DNA from: an uncultured Atopobium sp.
Lineage (GTDB): Bacteria > Actinomycetota > Coriobacteriia > Coriobacteriales > Atopobiaceae
Assembly: GCA_946997485.1 (NCBI GenBank)
Contig: CAMPVF010000003.1
Span: forward strand, 92,588-156,587
Length of the DNA: 64,000 nt
Direction of reading: 5' to 3'
Below the pieces are notes generated by a model, which worked only from the letters and a program-made list of their open reading frames with translations, was not told where the DNA came from and ran no database searches. Below are positions 52,292 to 59,651 of the stretch, one piece after another (positions within the stretch are counted from its first letter, which is position 1; every line of letters begins with the position of its first letter). The position numbers were made by a program, and so were the translations under genes.

Positions 52292-53474
52292 CGAGCAACG
52301 CCTCCACTCCAGGAAGAGCCTTGCCTTCAACAAGCTCCATGGATGCTCCACCACCGGTAGAAATCCAGGACATCTTGTCGGCTAAGCCAAACTTGTTAAT
52401 AGCGGCAACAGAGTCGCCACCACCGATAATCGAAGTGCAGCTGCTGTCGGCAATAGCTTTTGCAACAACTTCGGTACCGTGAGCAAACTGATCCATTTCG
52501 AATACGCCCATAGGACCATTCCAAAATACGGTTGCAGCCTTGCGCACAGCGTCGGCATAGAGCTCTTCGGTTTTAGGACCAATGTCCATACCCATACGAT
52601 CGTCGGGGATAGCATTTGAGCATACTACCTCGCCCTTTGCGTCCTCACCAAAGTGATCGGTAACAACGTTGTCAACAGGAAGGAGAATCTTAACGCCCTT
52701 AGCCTCAGCCTTTTTGAGCATTTCGCCCGCGCGCTCAACCCAATCGGGCTCCTGAAGCGAAGTACCTACTTTGTAGCCCTTAGCAAGGAAGAAGGTGTAG
52801 GCCATACCGCCGCCGATGATGAGCGTGTCGCACGAGTCGATAAGGTGGTCGAGAACACCAATTTTGCTGGATACTTTGGAGCCACCAACAATAGCTACAA
52901 ACGGACGCTTGGGCTCAGAGAAAATAGAGGTAAGCGTGTCAACTTCTTTTTCAAGAAGGAAACCGGCAACTGCAGGAATGTATGCAGAAGGTCCAACAAC
53001 CGAACCCTGTGCACGGTGAGCCGTACCAAATGCGTCGAGAACAAAAATGTCGCCATACGAAGCAAGCTTCTTTGCAACTTCGGGGTCGTTTTTCTTTTCG
53101 GCTTTAAGGAAGCGGACATTCTCAAGAAGCAAAATGTCGCCAGGTTTAACTGCCTTAACAGCAGCTTCTGCCTCGTCGCCATAGGTGTCGGCAACAAATT
53201 TTACTTCGTAGCCGCTAAGCTCCTGAAGCTTTTTAGCAACGGGAGCCAGCGAAAGAGCCTCTTCGTAGCCAGTGCCTTGAGGACGACCCAGGTGACTCAT
53301 AAGCACAATGCCTGCACCGTGCTCTTTTAGATATTTAATGGTAGGAATAGCTTTTTGAATACGGGTGATATCGCCTACGACACCATCTTTTACGGGAACA
53401 TTAAAGTCGACACGCATAAGAACGCGCTTACCTTTAACGTCTATGTCGCGTACGGTTTTTTTAGTAAAAGCCAT
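52284..53474 (-). CDS. pgk: Phosphoglycerate kinase
   Basis: 396 residues, the standard length. Signature RVLMRVDFNVPVKDG at the N-terminus, LGRPQGTG, GGSKVSSKI and the C-terminal nucleotide site GGGDSVAAI with STGGGASME. TAGGAGG upstream. It follows gap after a 242-base spacer that contains a hairpin, so it may be partly uncoupled from gap expression. Confidence 0.97.
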   Translation of the reverse strand: MAFTKKTVRDIDVKGKRVLMRVDFNVPVKDGVVGDITRIQKAIPTIKYLKEHGAGIVLMSHLGRPQGTGYEEALSLAPVAKKLQELSGYEVKFVADTYGDEAEAAVKAVKPGDILLLENVRFLKAEKKNDPEVAKKLASYGDIFVLDAFGTAHRAQGSVVGPSAYIPAVAGFLLEKEVDTLTSIFSEPKRPFVAIVGGSKVSSKIGVLDHLIDSCDTLIIGGGMAYTFFLAKGYKVGTSLQEPDWVERAGEMLKKAEAKGVKILLPVDNVVTDHFGEDAKGEVVCSNAIPDDRMGMDIGPKTEELYADAVRKAATVFWNGPMGVFEMDQFAHGTEVVAKAIADSSCTSIIGGGDSVAAINKFGLADKMSWISTGGGASMELVEGKALPGVEALLDA

Positions 53475-53618
53475 ACTAACCTCCTAAAATGACAAACGCT
53501 CAATGCGTTTTATGAACGGCAGAACACAAAGGTAACACAGGTGAACCCTACGAAGAAGCCTTCAATGCAACCTTGCAAAGCGCCTAGAAGGCAACCTGCA
53601 AAGCAGCCTACAAGGCAA

Positions 53619-53658
53619 AAGGCGCACGTGCAAGCTCTTGGCAATGCACATGCGCCTT
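53619..53658 (-). terminator. Strong hairpin after gap (terminator or attenuator)
   Basis: 14-bp stem with one mismatch (AAGGCGCATGTGCA on the minus strand against TGCACGTGCGCCTT) followed by only TTTTG. It lies about 60 bases after the gap stop, before pgk. Confidence 0.55.
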
Positions 53659-53716
53659 CGTAGTGCATGGTATCAAGAAAAACGTGTTACCAATACGGTG
53701 ATATTACGCCGCAGTC

Positions 53717-54742
53717 TTATGCAACAAATTTCTCGAAGTATTTGATGGTACGAACCATTTGTGAGGTGTAGGAGTTCTCGTTGTCATACCAAGCAACAAC
53801 TTCTACCTGATAAAGGCCGTTACCAAGAGATTGAACCATGGTTTGAGTTGCGTCGAAGAGCGAACCAAAGGTCATACCAACAATGTCGGAAGAAACGATA
53901 GGATCTTCGTTGTAACCAAAGGTTTCAGGATCGGAAGCAGCCTTCATAGCAGCGTTAAGCGAGTCAACAGTGATTTCCTTGTCGCTCTTTACAACTGCAA
54001 AGAGAAGTGTAGTTGAACCAGTTGGAACAGGAACACGCTGAGCAGAACCGATAAGCTTGCCGTTGAGCTCAGGAATTACCAGGCCGATTGCCTTAGCAGC
54101 ACCAGTGCTGTTAGGAACAATGTTTACAGCAGCAGCGCGTGCACGACGAAGGTCGCCCTTGCGGTGAGGACCGTCGAGGATCATTTGGTCGCCGGTGTAT
54201 GCGTGAATGGTGCTCATAATACCGCTTTGGATTGGAGCATAGTCGTTAAGAGCTTTTGCCATAGGAGCCAAGCAGTTAGTGGTGCAAGAAGCAGCAGAAA
54301 TGATGTTGTCGTTTGCAGTAAGGATTTCGTGGTTTACGTTGTAAACAACAGTTGGGAGGTCTTTACCTGCAGGAGCAGAAATTACAACCTTTTTAGCACC
54401 AGCGTCGATGTGTGCTTGTGATTTTGCCTTTGAGGTGTAGAAACCGGTGCACTCAAGTACAACGTCTACGTTAAGCTCGCCCCAAGGAAGGTTGTGAGCG
54501 TCTGCCTCTTTGTAAATGCGGATGGTTTTGCCATCTACGGTGATGGAGTCTTCGCCAGCAACAACTTCGTGATTACGAGCATAGTTACCCTGTGATGAGT
54601 CGTACTTAAGCAGGTGCGCAAGCATCTTAGGATCGGTTAAGTCGTTGATTGCAACAATTTCAGAACCTTCATGACCAAACATCTGACGGAATGCTAAACG
54701 TCCAATACGACCGAAGCCGTTAATAGCAACCTTAACTGCCAT
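53717..54742 (-). CDS. gap: Glyceraldehyde-3-phosphate dehydrogenase
   Basis: 341 residues from 54742, with AAAGGAG six bases upstream. NAD-binding GFGRIGR at the N-terminus, catalytic Cys153 in SAASCTTNCLAP and the WYDNENSY C-terminal motif. Glycolytic enzyme; first gene of gap-pgk-tpiA-secG. A TATAAT box and a set of TGTA(TA)CA palindromes lie upstream. Confidence 0.97.
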   Translation of the reverse strand: MAVKVAINGFGRIGRLAFRQMFGHEGSEIVAINDLTDPKMLAHLLKYDSSQGNYARNHEVVAGEDSITVDGKTIRIYKEADAHNLPWGELNVDVVLECTGFYTSKAKSQAHIDAGAKKVVISAPAGKDLPTVVYNVNHEILTANDNIISAASCTTNCLAPMAKALNDYAPIQSGIMSTIHAYTGDQMILDGPHRKGDLRRARAAAVNIVPNSTGAAKAIGLVIPELNGKLIGSAQRVPVPTGSTTLLFAVVKSDKEITVDSLNAAMKAASDPETFGYNEDPIVSSDIVGMTFGSLFDATQTMVQSLGNGLYQVEVVAWYDNENSYTSQMVRTIKYFEKFVA

Positions 54743-55066
54743 GCTTTCTCCTTTCGAAGGGCACACGCAAATCCGCATAACCCCATGCCATGCGTGAATG
54801 TGTCCTTAGACAATTATAACCGAATTGTGAATGAGTACGTGTACATCGTGTACATCAAACGCTGCGCACGTTGCATCAAGTTGTATACATGATGCAAGAC
54901 CTCTTTGTTTCTATTCTAGTCTTATTTAACACAAAATGGTGTATACAGTTTATAAAAAACGCAAGCGTATACATAAAAGTTAAGTTGTTTACGATTTAGT
55001 GTACAAATTTACGCTTTAGTATTGAAATTGGGCGATGCGTGTGACATGCGCGATGCGCGAGCGGCC
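54743..55066. promoter_or_regulatory. gap promoter region with repeated TGTACA/TGTATACA palindromes
   Basis: 324 bases without a gene. On the minus strand a perfect TATAAT lies at 54813-54818, about 70 bases before the gap ATG. TGTACA occurs at 54840-54845, 54849-54854 and 55000-55005. TGTATACA occurs at 54882-54889 and 54940-54947, and CGTATACA at 54966-54973. An 8-bp inverted repeat TTGCATCA...TGATGCAA spans 54871-54897. The cluster may be a regulator-binding region. Confidence 0.5.
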
Positions 55067-55648
55067 CTACTTATCTGCGTGTTCTTGCTGCTCAAGCTCG
55101 TCTTTTAAGCTCGAAAGCACCGCAAACGGATTGGCTGCGCGCATATCATCATCTAACGTAACGTGCTGCTGGTGCGGGCAGGTTGTGGTGTTAAGGTTGG
55201 CGCCGCACTCCAAACAAAGGCCTTTGCAATCTTCGCTACAGTGAATAACAAACGGCGTGTCCATCAATATGGCCGAAGAAAGCGCGCGAGTAAGGTTGAT
55301 GGTGCTATCGTCGCCCACAAGCTCATAATCGAGTGGATCGGTTTCTTCATCCATGTGTGCGTCATCGGGTTCTTCGAACAAATAATACTCGTCAACCTCA
55401 GACGCAATAGAAAAACAAGCAGGTCCAAGGCATCTGTCGCAGGTACCGCGCACGTCGGCGCGAACCATACCGTTTACAAAGATGCCCTGACCGGCGTTGG
55501 TAAGCACAAGTGAGTAATCAATACCGTTTGGCAAGGTAAACGAGTGCGCACCGAGCGCGTACTCGGTTTCGTCGAGATGTCCATTGAGCGTGTATGAGCT
55601 GCCCGTTTGCGCAAGGCGGTCGTCTAAAATTGCAATTATTTGATTCAT
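55067..55648 (-). CDS. yceD: YceD/DUF177 family protein
   Basis: 193 residues. The family pattern VRADVRGTCDRCLGPA (CxRC), a acidic DEYYLFEEPDD stretch and CSEDCKGLCLECGANLN (three Cys motifs) is present. YceD is linked with 23S rRNA/50S maturation and normally precedes rpmF; no rpmF is found downstream in this window. It is encoded after the SepIVA-like gene with a 53-base gap. Confidence 0.9.
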   Translation of the reverse strand: MNQIIAILDDRLAQTGSSYTLNGHLDETEYALGAHSFTLPNGIDYSLVLTNAGQGIFVNGMVRADVRGTCDRCLGPACFSIASEVDEYYLFEEPDDAHMDEETDPLDYELVGDDSTINLTRALSSAILMDTPFVIHCSEDCKGLCLECGANLNTTTCPHQQHVTLDDDMRAANPFAVLSSLKDELEQQEHADK

Positions 55649-55701
55649 ATGGTTACACCCGTGTTAAAAGATTACCACGTAAAAGCCTACCTCGTTAACG
55701 T

Positions 55702-56199
55702 CTACCACGTAACGTTATTCGACTGATTATGTGAGCCCGCGTTTTCGTTTAAGGTTTGACGAACGCGCGTTACCGAATTAGTAAGCGACTTTAAGTTGTC
55801 CTCAAGATGCGTTAACACGGTGTCGGCATATTCTTCGGCGTTATAACGCGTGTCGCGCTCGTACTGATCGGCGCGGTCTTTAATTTCGTCGGCCTGCTGC
55901 TGAGCCAAGCGACAAACTTCCTGGTCGCCTGCCAAAATAATTGCCTGCTGCTGAGCATCGGCAATAATTGCGTCAGCTTGTTGCTGGGCGCGATCGAGGG
56001 TTTCGTGTTCTTCTTTTACAATGCGGCGAGCATCGGTAAATTCCTGCGGAAATACGCGGCGAATTTCGTCCAAAATTTCGTACATTTGTTGCTCGTCAAC
56101 AATCTTTTTACCAGGACCAGCTGCAAACGGCGTTTTGCCTTCGCTTATGGTTTGCTCAAGCTCAGATACAAGACTCTCGATTTCCTCACCCGGTTGCAT
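55702..56199 (-). CDS. SepIVA/DivIVA-like coiled-coil cell-division protein
   Basis: 165 residues, AAAGGAG upstream. A predicted long coiled coil covers residues 35-150, rich in Gln/Ala/Glu (ERAQQQADAIIADAQQQ type). The N-terminal IESLVSELEQTISEGKTPF and KKIVDEQQMYEILDEIRRVFPQE match the actinobacterial proteins encoded between coaD and yceD (Rv2927c, SepIVA). SepIVA is linked to septation in mycobacteria. Gene context supports the call more than sequence alone. Confidence 0.75.
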   Translation of the reverse strand: MQPGEEIESLVSELEQTISEGKTPFAAGPGKKIVDEQQMYEILDEIRRVFPQEFTDARRIVKEEHETLDRAQQQADAIIADAQQQAIILAGDQEVCRLAQQQADEIKDRADQYERDTRYNAEEYADTVLTHLEDNLKSLTNSVTRVRQTLNENAGSHNQSNNVTW

Positions 56200-56382
56200 A
56201 CTGGGCTCCTTTCATTAGTGTATGGTGGGCTGCTATTAAGGTTTGAATATCCATACGAAACAAAGTGTAGCAGAAAACACACATAACGTACTTGAGGTTT
56301 GCAATTAAACAACCATTACACCAAAAAATTGTACAGTTGGCAAGGATGGTGTTATGGGTGAAGGATTATGGTGCTTTTGGTG

Positions 56383-57021
56383 CTAGGACTGCTGCGGGCG
56401 CAGCGTGTCGAGGTGCGCGAGCACCGCATGCGGCACCATCGAAGTAACGTCGGCGCCCATACGCACAATTTCGCGCACAATCGAGGATGACACATATCCA
56501 TACTTGGGATTACTCATCACAAAAATCGACTCAAGATTTTTCGCCATACGCCAATTTAAGTCGGCTTGCTGCAGCTCATACTCAAAGTCGGTCATCGCGC
56601 GCAGGCCTTTTACCACGCCTTCTGCCTTATGCGCGCAGCAAAAGTTAACGAGAAGCCCCTCAAACGGCAACACGTTAATGTCGTGCACATCGGCTTCATG
56701 CAGGCTTTCCTGCACCATGCGCACGCGCTCATCCAGCGAAAACACCGTGCCGCAGCCGTTTTTGTTGGCCGAGCACGCAACCGCCACAGTAACGCGCGGA
56801 AACATGCGGTGCGCACGCAGAATAACGTCGAGGTGGCCGAGGGTAATTGGGTCAAACGTACCTGGCACAACCACGTGGTCGATTGTCCGCGCGGGCGCGA
56901 AAGCGTGGTCGTGGATGTGCGACTGGCTGCGTAACCGTGGATTATTCGGAATGTCGTTACTTGGAATGCTGTTGGAAATACCGCTGTTGGAAATGGTGTT
57001 ACGTGACATGCTGTTACTCAT
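56383..57021 (-). CDS. coaD: Phosphopantetheine adenylyltransferase
   Basis: 212 residues; the catalytic core (about 160 residues) begins near residue 47. Motifs: VPGTFDPITLGHLDVI (TxGH nucleotidyl-transfer motif), VKGLRAMTDFEYELQ and YVSSSIVREI. It makes dephospho-CoA. The first 45 residues are a Ser/Asn/Ile repeat extension (NSISN-like units, DNA period about 15 bases) before a His-rich stretch. AAAGGAAG directly upstream of the first ATG supports translation of the extension. It follows rsmD by nine bases. Confidence 0.95.
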   Translation of the reverse strand: MSNSMSRNTISNSGISNSIPSNDIPNNPRLRSQSHIHDHAFAPARTIDHVVVPGTFDPITLGHLDVILRAHRMFPRVTVAVACSANKNGCGTVFSLDERVRMVQESLHEADVHDINVLPFEGLLVNFCCAHKAEGVVKGLRAMTDFEYELQQADLNWRMAKNLESIFVMSNPKYGYVSSSIVREIVRMGADVTSMVPHAVLAHLDTLRPQQS

Positions 57022-57030
57022 AAGCTTCCT

Positions 57031-57627
57031 TTACTGGTGCGCGTGCGACGTGTAACGATACAAGCTCATATACGTTTGCCCGTGCGATTTTTCACTCAAA
57101 AGATCAAGCGAATATGGTGCGTTATCTGCGCAAACAAGAGGTTCGTTTCGGCTGTGCTCATACATAATAAGCGCTGACGGCGCGCATACGCCGCATTCCG
57201 CAAATTGCGCCAGCAACTTAGAAATTTCAGCCGCGCTCATGGCGTAAGGTGGATCGAGCACAATAAGATTAGCCGGCTGCGCAAAGCGCGTGTAGAGCGC
57301 AGGTGCAAAAATGTCGCCACATATAAGCTGGGCTTCTTGCGATGTTGCGTGCAAATTGCGGGCGTTGGCGAGCAAACACGCAAAGGATGTTCGGTTTTTT
57401 TCGACCGCAATAAGATGCGCAGCGCCACGGCTCAAGAGCTCAAAACCAAGCGCGCCCGAACCGGCAAACGCGTCGAGCACAGAGCATGCAGAAAAGCTTA
57501 AGTTGCACTGGTGAGCGCACATCGACATCATCGATTCGCGGATGCGCGAGGTGGTGGGGCGCGTGGTGCCGCGTCCTTCGTGCGTTGTAAGCTCCTTTGC
57601 CTTCCATTTACCTGCGAGAATGCGCAT
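57031..57627 (-). CDS. rsmD: 16S rRNA (guanine-966-N2)-methyltransferase
   Basis: 198 residues from 57627, with AAAGGAC upstream; the frame open to 58149 is not supported. MRILAGKWKAKELTT is the typical N-terminus. SAM motif VLDAFAGSGALGFELLSRG and catalytic LIVLDPPYAM are present. It methylates G966 in 16S rRNA. The rsmD-coaD pair is conserved in most bacteria, here followed by the SepIVA-like gene and yceD. Confidence 0.94.
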   Translation of the reverse strand: MRILAGKWKAKELTTHEGRGTTRPTTSRIRESMMSMCAHQCNLSFSACSVLDAFAGSGALGFELLSRGAAHLIAVEKNRTSFACLLANARNLHATSQEAQLICGDIFAPALYTRFAQPANLIVLDPPYAMSAAEISKLLAQFAECGVCAPSALIMYEHSRNEPLVCADNAPYSLDLLSEKSHGQTYMSLYRYTSHAHQ

Positions 57628-57763
57628 AGTGTCCTTTCGTGTGCGGCGTTGACAGTGCGCGCCAATGCGTTCTTTACATGAACCCTGCTGTGAGCACAAA
57701 TCACTCACTCGTACACGATACAATGGCATCGCAAAAAACTTTGTACCAGCGGTAAGGAACCAC

Positions 57764-58831
57764 GTGAAGAACACAGCTATAGCCTGGAACACCTGCGTTT
57801 CCAGTCGACATAATAATCTTAATATTATTCGTTTTATTGCGGCGCTTGCCGTTATTTTTTCACACTCGTTTAGTGTTACCGAGGGTGCGCAGTCGGCGGG
57901 CACGCTGCTCGACATCGTAACGGATGGGCGCCTAAGCCCAGGTGGCGTTGCTGTTGCCGTGTTTTTTGTGTACAGCGGCATTTTAATTGCAAAAAGTGTA
58001 ACCACGCATACACAGCTTTCAAGCTTTTTCAAAAAGCGCGTGCTGCGCATTTTTCCCGAGCTTATCGTGTGCGTGGTGGGCTCAATTGCTCTTGTTGGCG
58101 CATGCACCACTACGCTTAATGCCTGGTCGTACTTCACAAACCCCGCCACGTGGCGCTATATGCTTAACATATGCATGATTCCAACTCACGCGCTACCAGG
58201 CGTTTTTGAGCAAAACCCCTACCCTTCTGTTGTAAATGCGTCGCTGTGGACTATTCCGGCGCAGTTCATGTGCTACGTTGCGTGCTTTGTGCTCTTTAAG
58301 CTCACACAGTTTAACAAGCGAGCATGCGGCATGCTCTGCGTGCTGGCAGTGGCTATAACCTGCGCATACCTCGCGTTTGCGCACAACGTTATGTTGAGTT
58401 TTGTGCGTGCGTTGCTTGAATTTTTTATTGGCGTTATGTTCTATGTTTTTCGAGATTATATTACGCTTAAACCTCAGCTGGCGCTTGCTGCCTGCGTGGC
58501 GTTTGCAGCGCTTGTAGCATGTGGTCAGGACGTTATTGCGATGCTGGTGTGTTTTCCGTACATGATTGTGTGGCTTGGCTGGGGCGCGCCGTTTGTGTTT
58601 GACCGTTTTTGCGCGCGGCAAGACTACTCGTATGGCATCTTTTTGTGGGGCTTTCCCATGCAGCAACTTATCGCGCATCTGTGGCCGGGCGTTGCCTGGT
58701 GGCAAAACATGCTGCTTGGCTGGATTTGCGCAGGTATATGTGCGTATATTGGCGTTGCGATTATCGCGCAGGTAAAAAAGCTTGGCGTGGCGTGCGTAAC
58801 GAACAAGAACCAAAATGATACACAAAAGTGA
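57764..58831 (+). CDS. Membrane acyltransferase, acyltransferase-3 (OafA/YrhL-like) family
   Basis: 355 residues from the GTG at 57764 (TAAGGA six bases upstream); an ATG 33 codons earlier has no ribosome site. NLNIIRFIAALAVIFSHSFSV carries the family's R-x10-H catalytic pattern in the first helix. FFVYSGILIAKSV and LWTIPAQFMCYV follow the family order. About ten transmembrane helices in total. Such proteins O-acylate surface glycans or lipids; substrate unknown. Divergent from rsmD. Confidence 0.88.
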   Translation: MKNTAIAWNTCVSSRHNNLNIIRFIAALAVIFSHSFSVTEGAQSAGTLLDIVTDGRLSPGGVAVAVFFVYSGILIAKSVTTHTQLSSFFKKRVLRIFPELIVCVVGSIALVGACTTTLNAWSYFTNPATWRYMLNICMIPTHALPGVFEQNPYPSVVNASLWTIPAQFMCYVACFVLFKLTQFNKRACGMLCVLAVAITCAYLAFAHNVMLSFVRALLEFFIGVMFYVFRDYITLKPQLALAACVAFAALVACGQDVIAMLVCFPYMIVWLGWGAPFVFDRFCARQDYSYGIFLWGFPMQQLIAHLWPGVAWWQNMLLGWICAGICAYIGVAIIAQVKKLGVACVTNKNQNDTQK

Positions 58832-58981
58832 CGCGCAGCATAGCTAATCTGCAAATGGCGGCGCGTAAAAGCAACTGGTGCACTGTCAGGCTGCTACCAG
58901 CAGTACGTTTTAGTAGTGAACAAAATTCCCAAAATCGCGTACGAGTAGGAAATCAATTTTTCGGGAAAAATATTGAGCAAG

Positions 58982-59170
58982 ATTGGACAAAATACCCACT
59001 TTGACACGAGGCTGGGGCTCAAAATCTCCCAAAACTGACAGACGGGCCACTTGGTTAATCAAGTGAACAAAAGAGCTACCTGCACAAATGAAAAATGTTG
59101 CCAAGCAAGGCGCGCCGGTTTTGCCTTCAGGCGCGGTTAGCCTCGTGTCAAAGTGGTGTTTTTGTACAAT
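58982..59170. mobile_element. Inverted-repeat element copy 1 (MITE-like, 189 bp)
   Basis: Ends are a perfect 18-bp inverted repeat (CCACTTTGACACGAGGCT at 58996-59013, complement at 59139-59156). They extend outward with 11 of 14 matches to ATTG...CAAT. The interior is 125 bp. No transposase. Confidence 0.6.
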
Positions 59171-59336
59171 TTCTGCCAAAAAATCTCCCGAAAAATAAAT
59201 AAAGTTTCCTTTGTGCTAACAATACTGCCTCTCACCTCGTTTTTATGGTTTATAAAGTAAACTTTCTGCCGCTTATAAATAATGTTTCCACTGCGTGCGC
59301 AGCTAGCTAATAAGCCGCTTACAAAAAAGTTGAACG

Positions 59337-59528
59337 ATATTAGAAAAGTACCCCACTTTGACACGCGTTTTGAAGCCGAAAATTGCCTCTTGAAGCACAT
59401 CTGTCCACTGAGCAAAAAAGCCTCAACGCTCCTACCTGGGCATTTGGAAAACGCACGTTTTTGCAACGGCATGAAGCGCGCTTGTGCGACGCCGAAACGC
59501 GTGTCAAAGTGGTGTATTTTTCTAATAT
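59337..59528. mobile_element. Inverted-repeat element copy 2 (MITE-like, 192 bp)
   Basis: Ends are a perfect 18-bp inverted repeat (CCACTTTGACACGCGTTT at 59353-59370, complement at 59495-59512), extended outward to ATATTAGAAAA with few mismatches. The interior is 124 bp and shares short words with copy 1 (CTACCTG, AAATG/ATTTGGAAAA). Confidence 0.6.
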
Positions 59529-59578
59529 GAACGCAAAAGTTTTGTAACACCCGCTCGCCCAGCAACTCACAACTCCAT

Positions 59579-59613
59579 AAAAACGTTGCCGCAGTGCTTT
59601 GCACCGCGGCAAC
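59579..59613 (-). terminator. Terminator of the first surface-protein gene
   Basis: Minus strand: GTTGCCGC, mismatch, GTGC / GCAC, mismatch, GCGGCAAC, followed by GTTTTT. Confidence 0.8.
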
Positions 59614-59651
59614 AACAAAGCGACTGCCCGTTTGTGCTTATATATAACAGG

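Larger units (their letters stand above)
58832..59651. other. 820-bp gene-free region with paired inverted-repeat elements
   Basis: No convincing gene. It contains two related inverted-repeat elements and the terminator of the downstream surface-protein gene. Short open frames across it are products of the repeats. Confidence 0.65.

Noticed and set aside
57031..58149. 372-residue RsmD starting at 58149
   Set aside because: The extension is antisense to the acyltransferase gene; MRILAG at 57627 has a ribosome site and is the family N-terminus.
58910..59604. Two minus-strand open frames (89 and 155 codons) as genes
   Set aside because: They run through the inverted-repeat ends, lack ribosome sites, and their similarity to each other (HHFDTR region) is explained by the repeated DNA.
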